From: Bryobacterales bacterium
GTDB lineage: Bacteria; Acidobacteriota; Terriglobia; Bryobacterales; Bryobacteraceae
Direction: 5' to 3'
Length of the DNA: 64,000 bases
Assembly: GCA_016721425.1 (NCBI GenBank)
Contig: JADKID010000007.1
Coordinates: 372,001-436,000, forward strand
Shown piece by piece: positions 54,491-63,251 of the stretch (its first letter is position 1; each line of letters opens with the position of its first letter). The position numbers and the translations under genes were made by a program. Below the pieces are notes generated by a model. That model searched no databases, was not told the DNA's origin, and was given only the letters and a program-made list of their open reading frames with translations.

Positions 54491-55881
54491 TAGTGCGAAC
54501 CTCCCTTCTGAGAGTTGATCTGGTGATGCAGCACGCCCTTCACTTCGCTGATCGCAATCATCGGCAGGAACCGCAGGAACAGCAGGAACAGCGTCAGGAA
54601 CAGGCCCATCGTGCCCACAAACGTGCCAATGTCCACCCATGTCGGCTGGAAGTAGCCCCAGCTCGAAGGCAGGAAGTCGCGGTGCAGAGACGTCGCGATG
54701 ATCACGAAGCGCTCAAACCACATCCCGATGTTGATGAAGATCGCCAGCACGAACATCACTGGAATCGACGTGCGCAACTTCTTAAACCAGAAGAACTGCG
54801 GCGCAATCACGTTGCAGCTCACCATCGTCCAGTACGCCCACCAGTAAGGCCCGAACAGGCGGTTCATGAAGATGAAGCGCTCATACTGATTGGCGCTGTA
54901 CCAGGCGATGAAGAACTCAGTCGCGTACGCGAAGCCCACAATCGTGCCCGTCGCCAGGATCACCTTGCACATGTTCTCCAGGTGCTTGATCGTGATCAGG
55001 TGCTGCAGGTTGTACACCCACCGCGCCAGCACCATCAGCGTGATCACCATCGCAAAGCCCGAGAACACGGCGCCCGCCACGAAGTAGGGCGGGAAGATCG
55101 TCGTGTGCCAGCCGGGCAGCACTGAGGTCGCAAAGTCAAACGAAACAATCGAGTGAACCGAAAGCACCAGCGGCGTGGACAGTCCGGCCAGGATCAGGTA
55201 GGCAAGCTCATAGTGCCGCCACTGCGTGGCCGAGCCGCGCCAGCCCAGGCTCAGCAGCCCGAACACCGTCCGCCGGATCGGATTCGTCGTCCGGTCCCGC
55301 AGCGTTGCCAGGTCCGGCACCAGACCCACAAACCAGAACAGCGCTGAAACCGTCGCGTACGTCGACACCGCGAATACGTCCCACATCAGCGGGCTGCGGA
55401 AGTTCTGCCACATGTTCAACGCTTCGTTCGGCATCGGGAACAGCCAGTACGCCGCGCGCCACGGACGGCCCGTGTGGAATAGCGGATAGATCATCGCGCA
55501 AGCCACGGCGAACAGTGTCATCGCCTCCGCCGCGCGGTTGATCGAGGTCCGCCACTTCTGCCGGAACAGAAACAGAATCGCCGAAATCAACGTGCCCGCG
55601 TGGCCGATGCCGATCCACCACACGAAGTTCGTGATATCCCAGCCCCAGCCCACCGGCGAGTTGTTGCCCCACACGCCAATGCCGTTAATCACGAGATAGG
55701 CGAGGCAGCCGAACAGCATCAGCGCCAGCGGGATGGCCACACCCATCGCCCAATACCATTGCTTCGGCGGCGGGTTCTCGGTGATCGCACTGATCGTTTC
55801 GGTCACTTCGGCGTAGGTCGCGCCGCCGGTAACCAGTGGAGGGTTGAGCTCCATTCTCGGGTCCATTGCGAGATCAGCCAT
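54490..55881 (-). CDS. actC: Alternative Complex III subunit ActC (NrfD-like)
   Basis: A 463-residue membrane protein with about ten helices, the larger of the two NrfD/PsrC-type quinol subunits. Conserved stretches are WIGIGHAGTLISAILFL (helix two with the quinol-site His), SVHSIVSFDFATSVLPGWH and HLENMCKVILATG. It forms the membrane core facing ActB. It lies three bases after actB and shares one base with actD. Confidence 0.93.
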   Translation of the reverse strand: MADLAMDPRMELNPPLVTGGATYAEVTETISAITENPPPKQWYWAMGVAIPLALMLFGCLAYLVINGIGVWGNNSPVGWGWDITNFVWWIGIGHAGTLISAILFLFRQKWRTSINRAAEAMTLFAVACAMIYPLFHTGRPWRAAYWLFPMPNEALNMWQNFRSPLMWDVFAVSTYATVSALFWFVGLVPDLATLRDRTTNPIRRTVFGLLSLGWRGSATQWRHYELAYLILAGLSTPLVLSVHSIVSFDFATSVLPGWHTTIFPPYFVAGAVFSGFAMVITLMVLARWVYNLQHLITIKHLENMCKVILATGTIVGFAYATEFFIAWYSANQYERFIFMNRLFGPYWWAYWTMVSCNVIAPQFFWFKKLRTSIPVMFVLAIFINIGMWFERFVIIATSLHRDFLPSSWGYFQPTWVDIGTFVGTMGLFLTLFLLFLRFLPMIAISEVKGVLHHQINSQKGGSH

Positions 55882-55884
55882 GAG

Positions 55885-58833
55885 TTATGCCAGCTCCGGA
55901 TTGGGATTGCGCAGCTTCGCGAGATAGGTCGTGCGCGGCTTCGTATTCAGTTCTTCCACCACGATGAAGTCGCGCGGCTGTTTCTTGGCCAGCGCCACTT
56001 TGCTCGCCGGATCGTTGATGTTGCCGAAGACAATCGCCTCGGCCGGGCACACCTGCTGGCAGGCCGTCATCACTTCGCCGTCTTTGATCGCCCGGCGGTT
56101 GTCCGCCTTGGCCACGGTTCGCTTCTCTTCAATCCGCTGTACGCAGTAGTTGCACTTCTCCATCACGCCGCGGAACCGCACCGTCACGTCGGGGTTGAAC
56201 ACCATCTTCCGCGACTCCGGAATCTCTTTATTCCAGTTGTAGAAGTTGAAGCGCCGCACCTTGTACGGGCAGTTGTTGGCGCAATACCGCGTGCCCACGC
56301 AGCGGTTATAGGCCATCATGTTCAGGCCCTCATCGCTGTGCGCTGTCGCCGCCACCGGGCACACGCTCTCACACGGCGCCTTCTCGCACTGCAGGCACGC
56401 CATCGGCTGCATCACAGCCTGCGGGTCGTCCTGATTGCCAACAAAATAGCGGTCCATGCGGATCCAGTGCATCTCGCGGCCGCGCCGCACCTGGTCCTTG
56501 CCCACCACCGGGATGTTATTCTCCGACACGCACGCCAGCAGGCAGGCATTGCAGCCCACGCAAGCGTTCAGGTCGATCGACATACCCCACTGGTAGCCCT
56601 TCGAATAATCCACGCCCGGGAACAGATCCGCCACCACCGCCTCATGCTTGCCTTCGTGCAGCATGTGCGGCTCTTTGCGGTACTCTTCGATCGGCGCCTC
56701 CATCACGATATCGTGGCGCTTCAGCCCCGTGATCGGCTCTTCCAGCGTGTGATGCTCCTGCGTCGTCACCAGCTCGTACTTCTCGCCGGTCTTGCGCGCC
56801 GTCACTGCCGCGGAATGAAAGCCCGCCGTCGTCCGCAGCGCCTCCGCCTTGTGACCCACCTGCACGCCCACGCGCCCGCACTTCGTTCGCCCATAGCCCA
56901 GCGATACCGAAATCGAATTGTCCACGTGGCCCGGCAACACCATCGCCGGCATCCGGATCTCTTTGCCGTTCGACGCCAGCGCCAGCACGTCGCCGTTCTC
57001 CACGCCCAACTGCTTAGCCGTCGCCGGAGACAGCATCGCTGCGTTGTCCCACACCAGCTTCGTCATCGGGTCCGGCGCTTCCTGCAGCCAGGCGTTGTTG
57101 GCGTACCGCCCGTCATACGTGCTCGCGCTCGCGTAGAAAACCACTTCCATCGCCGCCGCCGGCTTCATCGCCGCCTGCGCCGCCGAGAGTGCCTTTGCCG
57201 CATCCGCCTTCACGTCCACCGCAGCCAGCTTCGTGCCGTCCACCACGCCGTCGTGCAGCGCCTGCTTCCACACCTTGTCCCACGACTTCTTCACGATGTC
57301 GTGGCCCTTGGTCACATCCGCGCCCGCCACCATCGCCGCCATCTCCAGCACGCTCTTGCCGCCATACAGCGGCTCGATCAGCGGCTGCTGGATGCTCGCC
57401 GTACCGTCCAGCGCCCGCGCATCGCCCCAGCTCTCAAAAACATGCGCTTCGGGCAACTGCCACTCCGCCACCGCGCAGGTCTCGTTCTCATCGGCGGTCA
57501 GCGACACCAGCGTTCCAACCTTCTTGCACGCCTCGGCGAAGTTCAGATCCGCCGGCATCGAGTACACCGGATTGCCGCCCAGCACAAACAGCGTCTTCAC
57601 CGCGCCGCTCTGCATCTCGGCCGTCAACTGCTTCACCGCGGCCACCGAATCCGTCACATCCGCCACCGGCTTCGTGTACACCACAGTGGTCCCCACGTTG
57701 CCTAGCGCCTGATTGATCAGCGCCACCACAGCGTGCACCGCCGCCGGCTGCCGCGGACCCGCCACCACAATGCTCTTGCCCTTGTGCGCGGCCAGATCCT
57801 TCGCCACCGCCGCGATGAACTTCTTGCCCTTGTCCGTCTCCACCGCCGTCAGCACCTTGAAAGGCGTGTTGCCGACGTTGAGCTCAAACGCCAGCGAGAC
57901 CGCTAGCGCGCCCGCCTCCGTGGACTTCACCCGAAGCCGGTTATCGGCCATCGCGCCCGTCATCGTGAAGTTCGATTCGGCCACGTACAACCGGTTCATC
58001 TCGTCCTTCGGATCAGACACCCGGCGCTTCTTCGAAAACTGCTTCAGCGGCTGCACCGTCGGCGAATCCAAACCCAGGAAATCGCTGTCCAGCGAGAAGA
58101 TCACTTCCGCCTGGTCGTACAGGTAGTGCGTCTCGAGCGCCTGCCCAAACGCCATCTGCGTGCCCAGCTTCGCCTCGTCGTAGCTGACCGAGTCAAACTC
58201 CACCCACTGCGCCTTCGGGTACTTCGCCAGCACCTCGGCCTTCTGCCCGATCACGGCCGGCGACGCCGTCCGCTCACTCAGAATCCTCAGCCCCGCTCCA
58301 TCGCCCAGCTTCGCAGCCTCACCCTTCCACCAGGCGCCAAACTCGTCCCAGGACGACTTCACGCCCTTCCGCGCCACACTCTTCAGCCGGTCCGGATCAT
58401 ACAGATTCAGCACCAGCGCCTGCACATGCGCGCTCGTCGTGCCCTGCGAATACGGATGGCGCGGATTGCCCTCCACCTTCGTCGGACGCCCGTCGTTGCA
58501 CTCCACAATCAGGCCCGTCGCTGCACCGCCCAGCGACGCCACCGTCGCGTAGTGCAACGGCCGCCCCGGCACGTAATCTTCCACACCCTTCGCGTGAGGC
58601 AGGATCGTCTCCACCGGCCGCCGGCACGCCGTCAGACCAGCCAGCCCAAATCCCGCAGCCATCAGCTTCAGCAGGTTGCGCCGCGAGCCGCCTTGCAGCA
58701 TCTCCGACGCGCCTTCCTGAAACTCCCGCTCCACCCATTGGCGGAACTGCGGCGTGTTCGAGAGTTGGTCCAGACTGCGCCAGTACTTTTTGCCGGAGAC
58801 GCCCGACGCGTTCAGTTGAATCAGTTCGTTCAT
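55885..58833 (-). CDS. actB: Alternative Complex III subunit ActB (Fe-S, Tat-exported)
   Basis: A 982-residue protein. SRRNLLKLM (residues 50-58) is a twin-arginine signal followed by a lipobox-like TAC. The large middle part is related to molybdopterin oxidoreductases but in ActB holds no cofactor. The C-terminal ferredoxin-like domain (from about residue 760) has CVGCNACLLAC, CLQCEKAPCESVCP, CVGTRYCANNCPYK, CNYC and CQQVCP, fitting the four Fe-S clusters of ActB. Electrons from quinol pass through it to ActA. It lies between actA and actC. Confidence 0.94.
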   Translation of the reverse strand: MNELIQLNASGVSGKKYWRSLDQLSNTPQFRQWVEREFQEGASEMLQGGSRRNLLKLMAAGFGLAGLTACRRPVETILPHAKGVEDYVPGRPLHYATVASLGGAATGLIVECNDGRPTKVEGNPRHPYSQGTTSAHVQALVLNLYDPDRLKSVARKGVKSSWDEFGAWWKGEAAKLGDGAGLRILSERTASPAVIGQKAEVLAKYPKAQWVEFDSVSYDEAKLGTQMAFGQALETHYLYDQAEVIFSLDSDFLGLDSPTVQPLKQFSKKRRVSDPKDEMNRLYVAESNFTMTGAMADNRLRVKSTEAGALAVSLAFELNVGNTPFKVLTAVETDKGKKFIAAVAKDLAAHKGKSIVVAGPRQPAAVHAVVALINQALGNVGTTVVYTKPVADVTDSVAAVKQLTAEMQSGAVKTLFVLGGNPVYSMPADLNFAEACKKVGTLVSLTADENETCAVAEWQLPEAHVFESWGDARALDGTASIQQPLIEPLYGGKSVLEMAAMVAGADVTKGHDIVKKSWDKVWKQALHDGVVDGTKLAAVDVKADAAKALSAAQAAMKPAAAMEVVFYASASTYDGRYANNAWLQEAPDPMTKLVWDNAAMLSPATAKQLGVENGDVLALASNGKEIRMPAMVLPGHVDNSISVSLGYGRTKCGRVGVQVGHKAEALRTTAGFHSAAVTARKTGEKYELVTTQEHHTLEEPITGLKRHDIVMEAPIEEYRKEPHMLHEGKHEAVVADLFPGVDYSKGYQWGMSIDLNACVGCNACLLACVSENNIPVVGKDQVRRGREMHWIRMDRYFVGNQDDPQAVMQPMACLQCEKAPCESVCPVAATAHSDEGLNMMAYNRCVGTRYCANNCPYKVRRFNFYNWNKEIPESRKMVFNPDVTVRFRGVMEKCNYCVQRIEEKRTVAKADNRRAIKDGEVMTACQQVCPAEAIVFGNINDPASKVALAKKQPRDFIVVEELNTKPRTTYLAKLRNPNPELA

Positions 58834-58849
58834 CGTCTTACCCAGATTT

Positions 58850-59497
58850 CTAACGGTGACAGGACGAGCAGTTGTCCGGCGGCTTGATGCCCTTTGCCTG
58901 CATCAGCTTCATCCCCAGCTCCGCCGGATCGCCCTCCGGCTTCCAATCGAGCTTCGTCACGTACTCCACCGGCCGGATATTGGCCGCCGGATTGCGGTGG
59001 CACTCCAGGCACCACGCCATTGAGAGCGGCTGCACCTGCCGAACCTCCACCATCTGATCCACTCGCCCGTGGCAGCTCACACAGCTCACGCCGGAGCCCA
59101 CATGCGCCTGGTGGTTGAAGTAAACGTAGTCCGGTAGCCTGTGCACCTTGACCCACGGGATCGGCTGGCCACTCGCGTAGCTGTCGCGCACCACTTGCAG
59201 TTTCGGGCTCTTCTCCCGTACCCGCACGTGGCAGTTCATGCAAACCTCGGTCGCCGGCACCGCCGCATAGTTGGCCTTCACCACCGTGGTGTGGCAATAC
59301 AGGCAATCCATGCCCAGGTTGCCCGCGTGCAGCTTGTGACTGTATGGCACCGGTTGCATAGGGGTGTACCCTGTATCCAGTTGCTTCGGATGCAGCAAAT
59401 AACCCAGCACCGCGCCTGCACCGCCCAGCGTCACAATCACGGCCACTGCGGCTACACGCAGATTGGTGTCAAATCTCTTCGAGAAGATAGAACTCAT
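58850..59497 (-). CDS. actA: Alternative Complex III pentahaem cytochrome ActA
   Basis: A 215-residue protein with an uncleaved N-terminal membrane helix (about residues 14-34) and five CxxCH haem sites: Cys65-His69, Cys86-His90, Cys139-His143, Cys163-His167 and Cys210-His214. Five haems is the number in Rhodothermus ActA. It heads the respiratory operon and receives electrons from ActB. Its start is about 140 bases from the divergent histidine kinase. Confidence 0.93.
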   Translation of the reverse strand: MSSIFSKRFDTNLRVAAVAVIVTLGGAGAVLGYLLHPKQLDTGYTPMQPVPYSHKLHAGNLGMDCLYCHTTVVKANYAAVPATEVCMNCHVRVREKSPKLQVVRDSYASGQPIPWVKVHRLPDYVYFNHQAHVGSGVSCVSCHGRVDQMVEVRQVQPLSMAWCLECHRNPAANIRPVEYVTKLDWKPEGDPAELGMKLMQAKGIKPPDNCSSCHR

Positions 59498-59558
59498 GCG
59501 AGGATGTCTTTCGAGCCCAGTTCCGCCTCAGCCCCTCTTGTCTGGCAAGGCAGGTACA

Positions 59559-59588
59559 CTGACCCCGGAGTGCTCCGGGATCTATACT
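59559..59588 (+). promoter_or_regulatory. Candidate promoter with palindrome before the histidine kinase
   Basis: CTGACC (59559-59564) and TATACT (59583-59588) stand 18 bases apart. Between them is the perfect inverted repeat CCCGGAG-TG-CTCCGGG (59564-59579). The site lies between actA and the kinase gene, so a dimeric regulator bound here could act on both. The -35 match is weak. Confidence 0.45.
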
Positions 59589-59636
59589 ATTTTTTCTAGC
59601 ATAGCCGTAAAGTTTCCGCAATAGGAGCAAGAATTC

Positions 59637-61094
59637 TTGTCCGGCAATAATCTGATGCGGCCCGCCAACGCCAAGACTCAACCGATCGGCGCCACTCCTG
59701 GAATTTCCACAAAAATTTTGGAGCCCCGCCCGCTCACCGGCTTCACCCGCCGCTTTGCCGACCTCCGCGTGCGCCCCAAGCTCATGGTGCTGCACAACCT
59801 CTTCTTCCTCATCCTCACCTGCGCCGTCTACTTCACCGTCATCAACCTCATCGCCGCCCGCATTGAACAAGCCCGCTCCCGCGAGATCACGTTAATCTTG
59901 AACTCTTTCACGTATCTCTCTCAGGACAATGGCCAGGACGAGTTGCGCCCCTACGACCTTCGCACCGGCAACGCCGGCGAATTCGGCCTCACAGACGACG
60001 CCCGCCAGTGGATGCAGCGCTTCCCCGGCCGCACCTGGCAGCGCGTCAAAACCAGCGAGCATATCTTCAAACTGATCCCCCAAACGGACCGTTTCTACCG
60101 CCTCACTCTCCCCCTCGCTTTCTACGAGCAGATGCTCGCTAACGTCAAATTGGGCGTCCTCGCTGTCCTCGGCGTCATCTACCTCCTCGCCGTCCTCGTC
60201 CTCGAACTCTTCGTCCTGCCTCGCTACGTCTACCAGCCCATGCGCCTCCTGCTAGAAGCCGACGCCGCCACGCGCGACGGCGACCGCGCAGCCGAACTCA
60301 TCCCCGCCCCCTTCATCCCCGACGACGAGATCGGCCAGATCATGCGCTCTCACAATGAGACCGTCTCCAAGCTCCGCCGCCACGAGGATGAGCTCGAGGC
60401 CGCCAAGCGCCACCTCGAGGCCCAGGACCGCCTCGTCTCCCTCGGCCTCCTCTCCGCCTCCGTCGCTCACGAAATGAATACGCCCCTCGCCGTCCTCCAC
60501 GGCTCCATCGAAAAACTCACCGAAACCATCCCCGATCCACCCACCCAGCTCCGCCTCGCCCGCATGATCCGCGTCACCCAGCGCCTCCGCCGCATCAGCG
60601 AAGGCCTCCTCGATTTCGCCCGCCAGCGCCGCCACGAGACCGCCCCCGTCGCCCTCCGCCCTCTCATCGACGAGGCCTGGCACCTCATCGGCATCGACGA
60701 CAAGGCCGGCGACGTCCAGTTCCTCAACGATGCCGATCCCGCTCACCACGTCACCGCCAACCCCGACCGCCTCCTCCAGGTCTTCGTCAACCTCCTGCGC
60801 AACGCCCTCATCGCCGTCCCCACCCAGTCCGGCCGCATCCGCGCCGCTACCCGGCCCTGCGCCATCGACGGCCGCCCCGCCATCTCCATTACCGTAGAAG
60901 ATAACGGTCCTGGCATCCCCCATGAAGTTCTGCCCGAAATCTTTGAGGCGTTCGTGACCACCCGGCTCGACGCCCGCGGCACCGGCCTCGGCCTCACCGT
61001 CGCCGAGGGCATCGTTCATCAGCACGGCGGTTCCATCTCCGCTGCCAACTGCCCCGCCGGCGGCGCCCGCCTGGAAGTAATTCTCCCCATATGA
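59637..61094 (+). CDS. Sensor histidine kinase divergent from the ACIII operon
   Basis: A 485-residue kinase. Two membrane helices (about 50-75 and 180-205) flank a sensor of about 100 residues; a HAMP-like linker and coiled coil lead to the phospho-acceptor His278 in SVAHEMNTPLAVL. The ATP-binding domain shows LLRNALIAV, VEDNGPGIP and GTGLGLTVAEGI. TTG 59637 has AGGAG at 59623-59627, nine bases away, so I prefer it to ATG 59655. The stop overlaps the response regulator start (ATGA). Confidence 0.92.
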   Translation: MSGNNLMRPANAKTQPIGATPGISTKILEPRPLTGFTRRFADLRVRPKLMVLHNLFFLILTCAVYFTVINLIAARIEQARSREITLILNSFTYLSQDNGQDELRPYDLRTGNAGEFGLTDDARQWMQRFPGRTWQRVKTSEHIFKLIPQTDRFYRLTLPLAFYEQMLANVKLGVLAVLGVIYLLAVLVLELFVLPRYVYQPMRLLLEADAATRDGDRAAELIPAPFIPDDEIGQIMRSHNETVSKLRRHEDELEAAKRHLEAQDRLVSLGLLSASVAHEMNTPLAVLHGSIEKLTETIPDPPTQLRLARMIRVTQRLRRISEGLLDFARQRRHETAPVALRPLIDEAWHLIGIDDKAGDVQFLNDADPAHHVTANPDRLLQVFVNLLRNALIAVPTQSGRIRAATRPCAIDGRPAISITVEDNGPGIPHEVLPEIFEAFVTTRLDARGTGLGLTVAEGIVHQHGGSISAANCPAGGARLEVILPI

Positions 61095-61718
61095 CCTTAG
61101 ATCTAGCTACCTCTCCCCACATCGACGTCGCCGTCCTCGACGACGACCCCGATTTCCTCACCTACCTCGAGGACTTCCTCACCGACGAGGGCCTCTACGC
61201 CGTCCGTACTTTCTCCAATCCCGACGACCTCTACGAGGCCGCCGAAGACCGCCGCCCCGATATCGTCCTCCTCGACATGAAAATGGGCGGCGTCACCGGC
61301 GACAAGGTCGTCGAGCAACTCACCGTGCGCTACCCCGGCGTCTGCGTCATCATCGTCACCGGCTACCCCTCGCTCGAAGATATGCGCGCCACCTTCAAGC
61401 TCAAGGTATTCGACTACCTCGCCAAGCCCTTTCTCATTGGCTCAGCTCCGCTTAACTCTCTCCAACGCCGTCACGCAATTCGGCCTCGGCCGCGCCATGC
61501 AGGACAAGCTCCGCGAAAAACTCGGCCACCGCATCCGCATCCTCCGCGCCGAGCGCGACTGGTCCCTCAAGGATCTCGCCGCCGCCGCCAAACTCAGCGT
61601 CAGCCAGATCTCTTCCATCGAGCGCGGCGCCAACCTGCCCTCCATCGAGAGCCTCCTCACCATCGCCCGAGCCTTCGACCTCAAGCCCAGCGAGATCCTC
61701 GCCTCCATCGAATTTTAA
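61091..61718 (+). pseudogene. Response regulator with XRE-type HTH output domain, apparent frameshift
   Basis: The first part is a receiver domain: acidic pocket VLDDDPD, phospho-acceptor Asp62 in IVLLDMKMGG, and YLAKPF with the Lys. The reading frame then leaves the family. Deleting one T from the TTT run 61430-61432 joins it to an XRE/HTH_3 domain in the next frame (LGHRIRILRAERDWSLKDLA, AKLSVSQISSIERGANLPS in sections) ending at 61718. A cro/CI-type helix-turn-helix is a rare output domain. As read, the protein ends in unrelated residues and would lack DNA binding, unless the extra base is an error. It is coupled to the upstream kinase. Confidence 0.8.
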
Positions 61719-61720
61719 CT

Positions 61721-61743
61721 CGGGGACGGTCTACTCAATTCCC
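61721..61743 (+). repeat. Second copy of the REP-like element
   Basis: The 18-base core CGGGGACGGTCTACTCAA (61721-61738) is identical to 5207-5224, and the flank continues similarly (CCCAATTAAATCCGCCC against CCCAGTTAATTCGCCC). GGGGA can pair imperfectly with TTCCC (61739-61743). Like the first copy it sits right at a stop codon, here that of the XRE domain. Confidence 0.65.
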
Positions 61744-61793
61744 AATTAAATCCGCCCGCCGGCCCCTACCGCCCTGCCGCCCCCTACCGCGCC

Positions 61794-61975
61794 AATTCGG
61801 CCTCGGCCGCGCCATGCAGGACAAACTCCGCGCCCCGCGCGACTAGTACCTCAAAGATCTAGCCGCCACCGCCAAACTCAGCGTCAGCCCAGTCTCCTCC
61901 ATCGAGAGCCTCCTCACCATCGCCCGGGCGTTCGAGCTAAAGCCCAGCGAGATCCTCGCGTCGATAGACTTCTAG
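61794..61975 (+). pseudogene. Decayed partial copy of the XRE domain
   Basis: This stretch repeats 61478-61718 with high identity (starting AATTCGGCCTCGGCCGCGCC in both). The copy has lost about 38 bases after CTCCGCG. It has also lost 27 bases between the two TCCATCGAG direct repeats of the parent. The Trp codon of the parent (GACTGG) is TAG in the copy (61844-61846). The end AAGCCCAGCGAGATCCTCGC is kept. It cannot encode a working domain and is a remnant of a tandem duplication. Confidence 0.8.
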
Positions 61976-61990
61976 CATTCGCCCCGAGTT

Positions 61991-62014
61991 GGTATGATCA
62001 TACCTGGGGTATGA
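61991..62014 (+). promoter_or_regulatory. Palindromic operator of the RHH-MazF pair
   Basis: GGTATGATCATACC (61991-62004) is a perfect 14-base palindrome, and a third half-site GGTATGA follows at 62008-62014, directly before the ATG at 62016. TATGAT inside the palindrome could be the -10. Ribbon-helix-helix antitoxins bind such repeats in their own promoter. Confidence 0.7.
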
Positions 62015-62015
62015 A

Positions 62016-62324
62016 ATGGCAACCATCGAACGCGTGACTGTGAGCCTCCCCGACGACCTCGTCAAACGCATAGATCGCCAGGAAAAGAATCGCAGCAAGT
62101 TCGTGGTCGAAGCGGTGCGCCGTGAACTCGATCGCCGCCAACGCGAGAATCTCCGTCGTTCCCTCCAGAATCCTCACCCCGAAAGCGCCGAACTAGCCAG
62201 CCAGGGCCTCGAAGAATGGTCGCACGGACTGCCGGACGAAGATGCCGCGGCATTGGTCAACACCAGCGCCGGCAAATCAGTCCGTTGGGTGGCGGGCAAG
62301 GGATGGGTGGAGGGCCGGAAATGA
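62016..62324 (+). CDS. Ribbon-helix-helix antitoxin
   Basis: A 102-residue protein. Residues 1-45 form a CopG/MetJ-type ribbon-helix-helix (ERVTVSLPDDLVKRID then NRSKFVVEAVRREL), the DNA-binding part. The rest is a flexible acidic segment that would wrap the toxin (HGLPDEDAAALVN). The stop overlaps the start of the MazF-like toxin (ATGA), the standard order. A palindrome immediately upstream suggests autoregulation. Confidence 0.87.
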   Translation: MATIERVTVSLPDDLVKRIDRQEKNRSKFVVEAVRRELDRRQRENLRRSLQNPHPESAELASQGLEEWSHGLPDEDAAALVNTSAGKSVRWVAGKGWVEGRK

Positions 62325-62701
62325 AGATCGGCCGCGGTACCGTGGTCGTCGTCGAGTTGGATCCCACCGTTGGTCATGAGCAGCGCGGCATGCGGCCCTG
62401 TATCGTCGTAAGTGATCCGGACGTGATCAGTAGCCAGCGCTTTCCTCTGATCTGCATCGTCCCGGTCACCGGCACCCCCGGCGAAGGACTGCTCTATCCC
62501 GAGCTCACTCCGGGCACGAGCGGCCTCGCCAAGACCGCTTTCGCACTCATCGATCAGATTCGATCCATCGACAAACGCCGCGTCCGCCGGGTTTTCGGCG
62601 AACTCGGGCGTGAAGAACTCGCCGCCATCGATGCAGGGCTAGCCGCCTTCCTGGGTCTCAGCCAGGAGCACTCTGGCGGAGCACCCTCACGCTTGCAGTA
62701 A
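62321..62701 (+). CDS. MazF/PemK-family toxin (endoribonuclease)
   Basis: A 126-residue toxin of the MazF/PemK/CcdB fold, which cleaves mRNA at short sequences. Seen are GTVVVVELDPTVGHEQRGMRP with the catalytic Arg loop, the CIVVSDP strand, VPVTGTPGEG, and the conserved TSGLAKTAFALIDQIRSIDKRR in parts. Start ATG 62321 overlaps the antitoxin stop. A C-terminal extra of about 12 residues (HSGGAPSRLQ) is likely unstructured. Recognition site is unknown. Confidence 0.9.
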   Translation: MKIGRGTVVVVELDPTVGHEQRGMRPCIVVSDPDVISSQRFPLICIVPVTGTPGEGLLYPELTPGTSGLAKTAFALIDQIRSIDKRRVRRVFGELGREELAAIDAGLAAFLGLSQEHSGGAPSRLQ

Positions 62702-62784
62702 TCGCTGATACGCTTCTCACCATCCTCCAGTTCCCCGAAGCCGTCCCACTCTGGAGTCGGGTGGCCGCCTTAGCCCGCCCGGTC

Positions 62785-62883
62785 TCAATCCGTGAAGGAC
62801 TCGGCTCGGAAGTCGAATTCCCGAACGCACCGGCACGCCCGCCGGAATATCGCGTGCGGAGAGAGAACTCGCAATCTCGGCAT
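62785..62883 (-). pseudogene. hicA toxin remnant
   Basis: Directly after hicB (TGATG overlap at 62883), an ATG opens MPRLRVLS, the N-terminus of HicA-type mRNA interferases found with this hicB type. After eight codons the frame is lost: one extra CT in the CTCTCT tract displaces the expected SARDI into another frame, and no RGSH catalytic motif follows in any frame. The first frame stops at 62785-62787. The toxin is therefore almost certainly dead. Confidence 0.55.
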
Positions 62884-63104
62884 CAGGCAACGGCTTCAAG
62901 TTCCATGGTGGCGAGTATCGTCGGATTGCTGGAGAACCCCAACGCTTCCATATCTTCACCGTCAAGGTGCAATCCGATCGCCTCGCGAACGTTGGAGGCC
63001 AATTCGTCGAGAGTCAAAGCCTGCGTGACTACAGCCAGGTCCAGACAGTCGGCAACAAACTGGCGATCACCCCTGCTAATGCGGACCTGAATTGTGCGTT
63101 TCAT
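62883..63104 (-). CDS. HicB-like antitoxin (DUF1902-type)
   Basis: A 73-residue protein of the HicB family: TIQVRISRGDRQFVADCLDL, then VTQALTLDELASNVREAIGLHL in sections, the partial RNase H-like fold that caps the HicA toxin. It has no C-terminal DNA-binding domain, which many HicB proteins carry. It precedes a broken hicA; the orphan may still be expressed or titrate a HicA elsewhere. The 147 bases upstream, to the TlpA-like gene, hold no further gene. Confidence 0.8.
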   Translation of the reverse strand: MKRTIQVRISRGDRQFVADCLDLAVVTQALTLDELASNVREAIGLHLDGEDMEALGFSSNPTILATMELEAVA

Positions 63105-63251
63105 GGCCTCCGTCGCTTGCCTCTTCCGGATGCGCCAACTCGAAGCGTCGGACGGCGCCGGCCGGCCCCGGTCCCCTACCGCCCATCCGACAACCCACCC
63201 TCCCGCGCCACCGCCGGCCTCGATATCCTCAACTGAACCGCCCCCAGGGCC

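Noticed and set aside
55600..57705. A 701-codon open frame on the plus strand across actB
   Set aside because: It is antisense to actB, rich in His, Arg and Leu in a way typical of shadow frames of GC-rich genes, and has no domain.
62717..62965. An 82-codon minus-strand frame overlapping hicB
   Set aside because: It runs in another frame of hicB, and its LSARDI stretch is the displaced part of the broken hicA, not a gene of its own.
63105..63251. Short plus-strand proline-rich frames between hicB and the TlpA-like gene
   Set aside because: Low-complexity GC-rich DNA with no start context or motif; I see nothing else in this gap.
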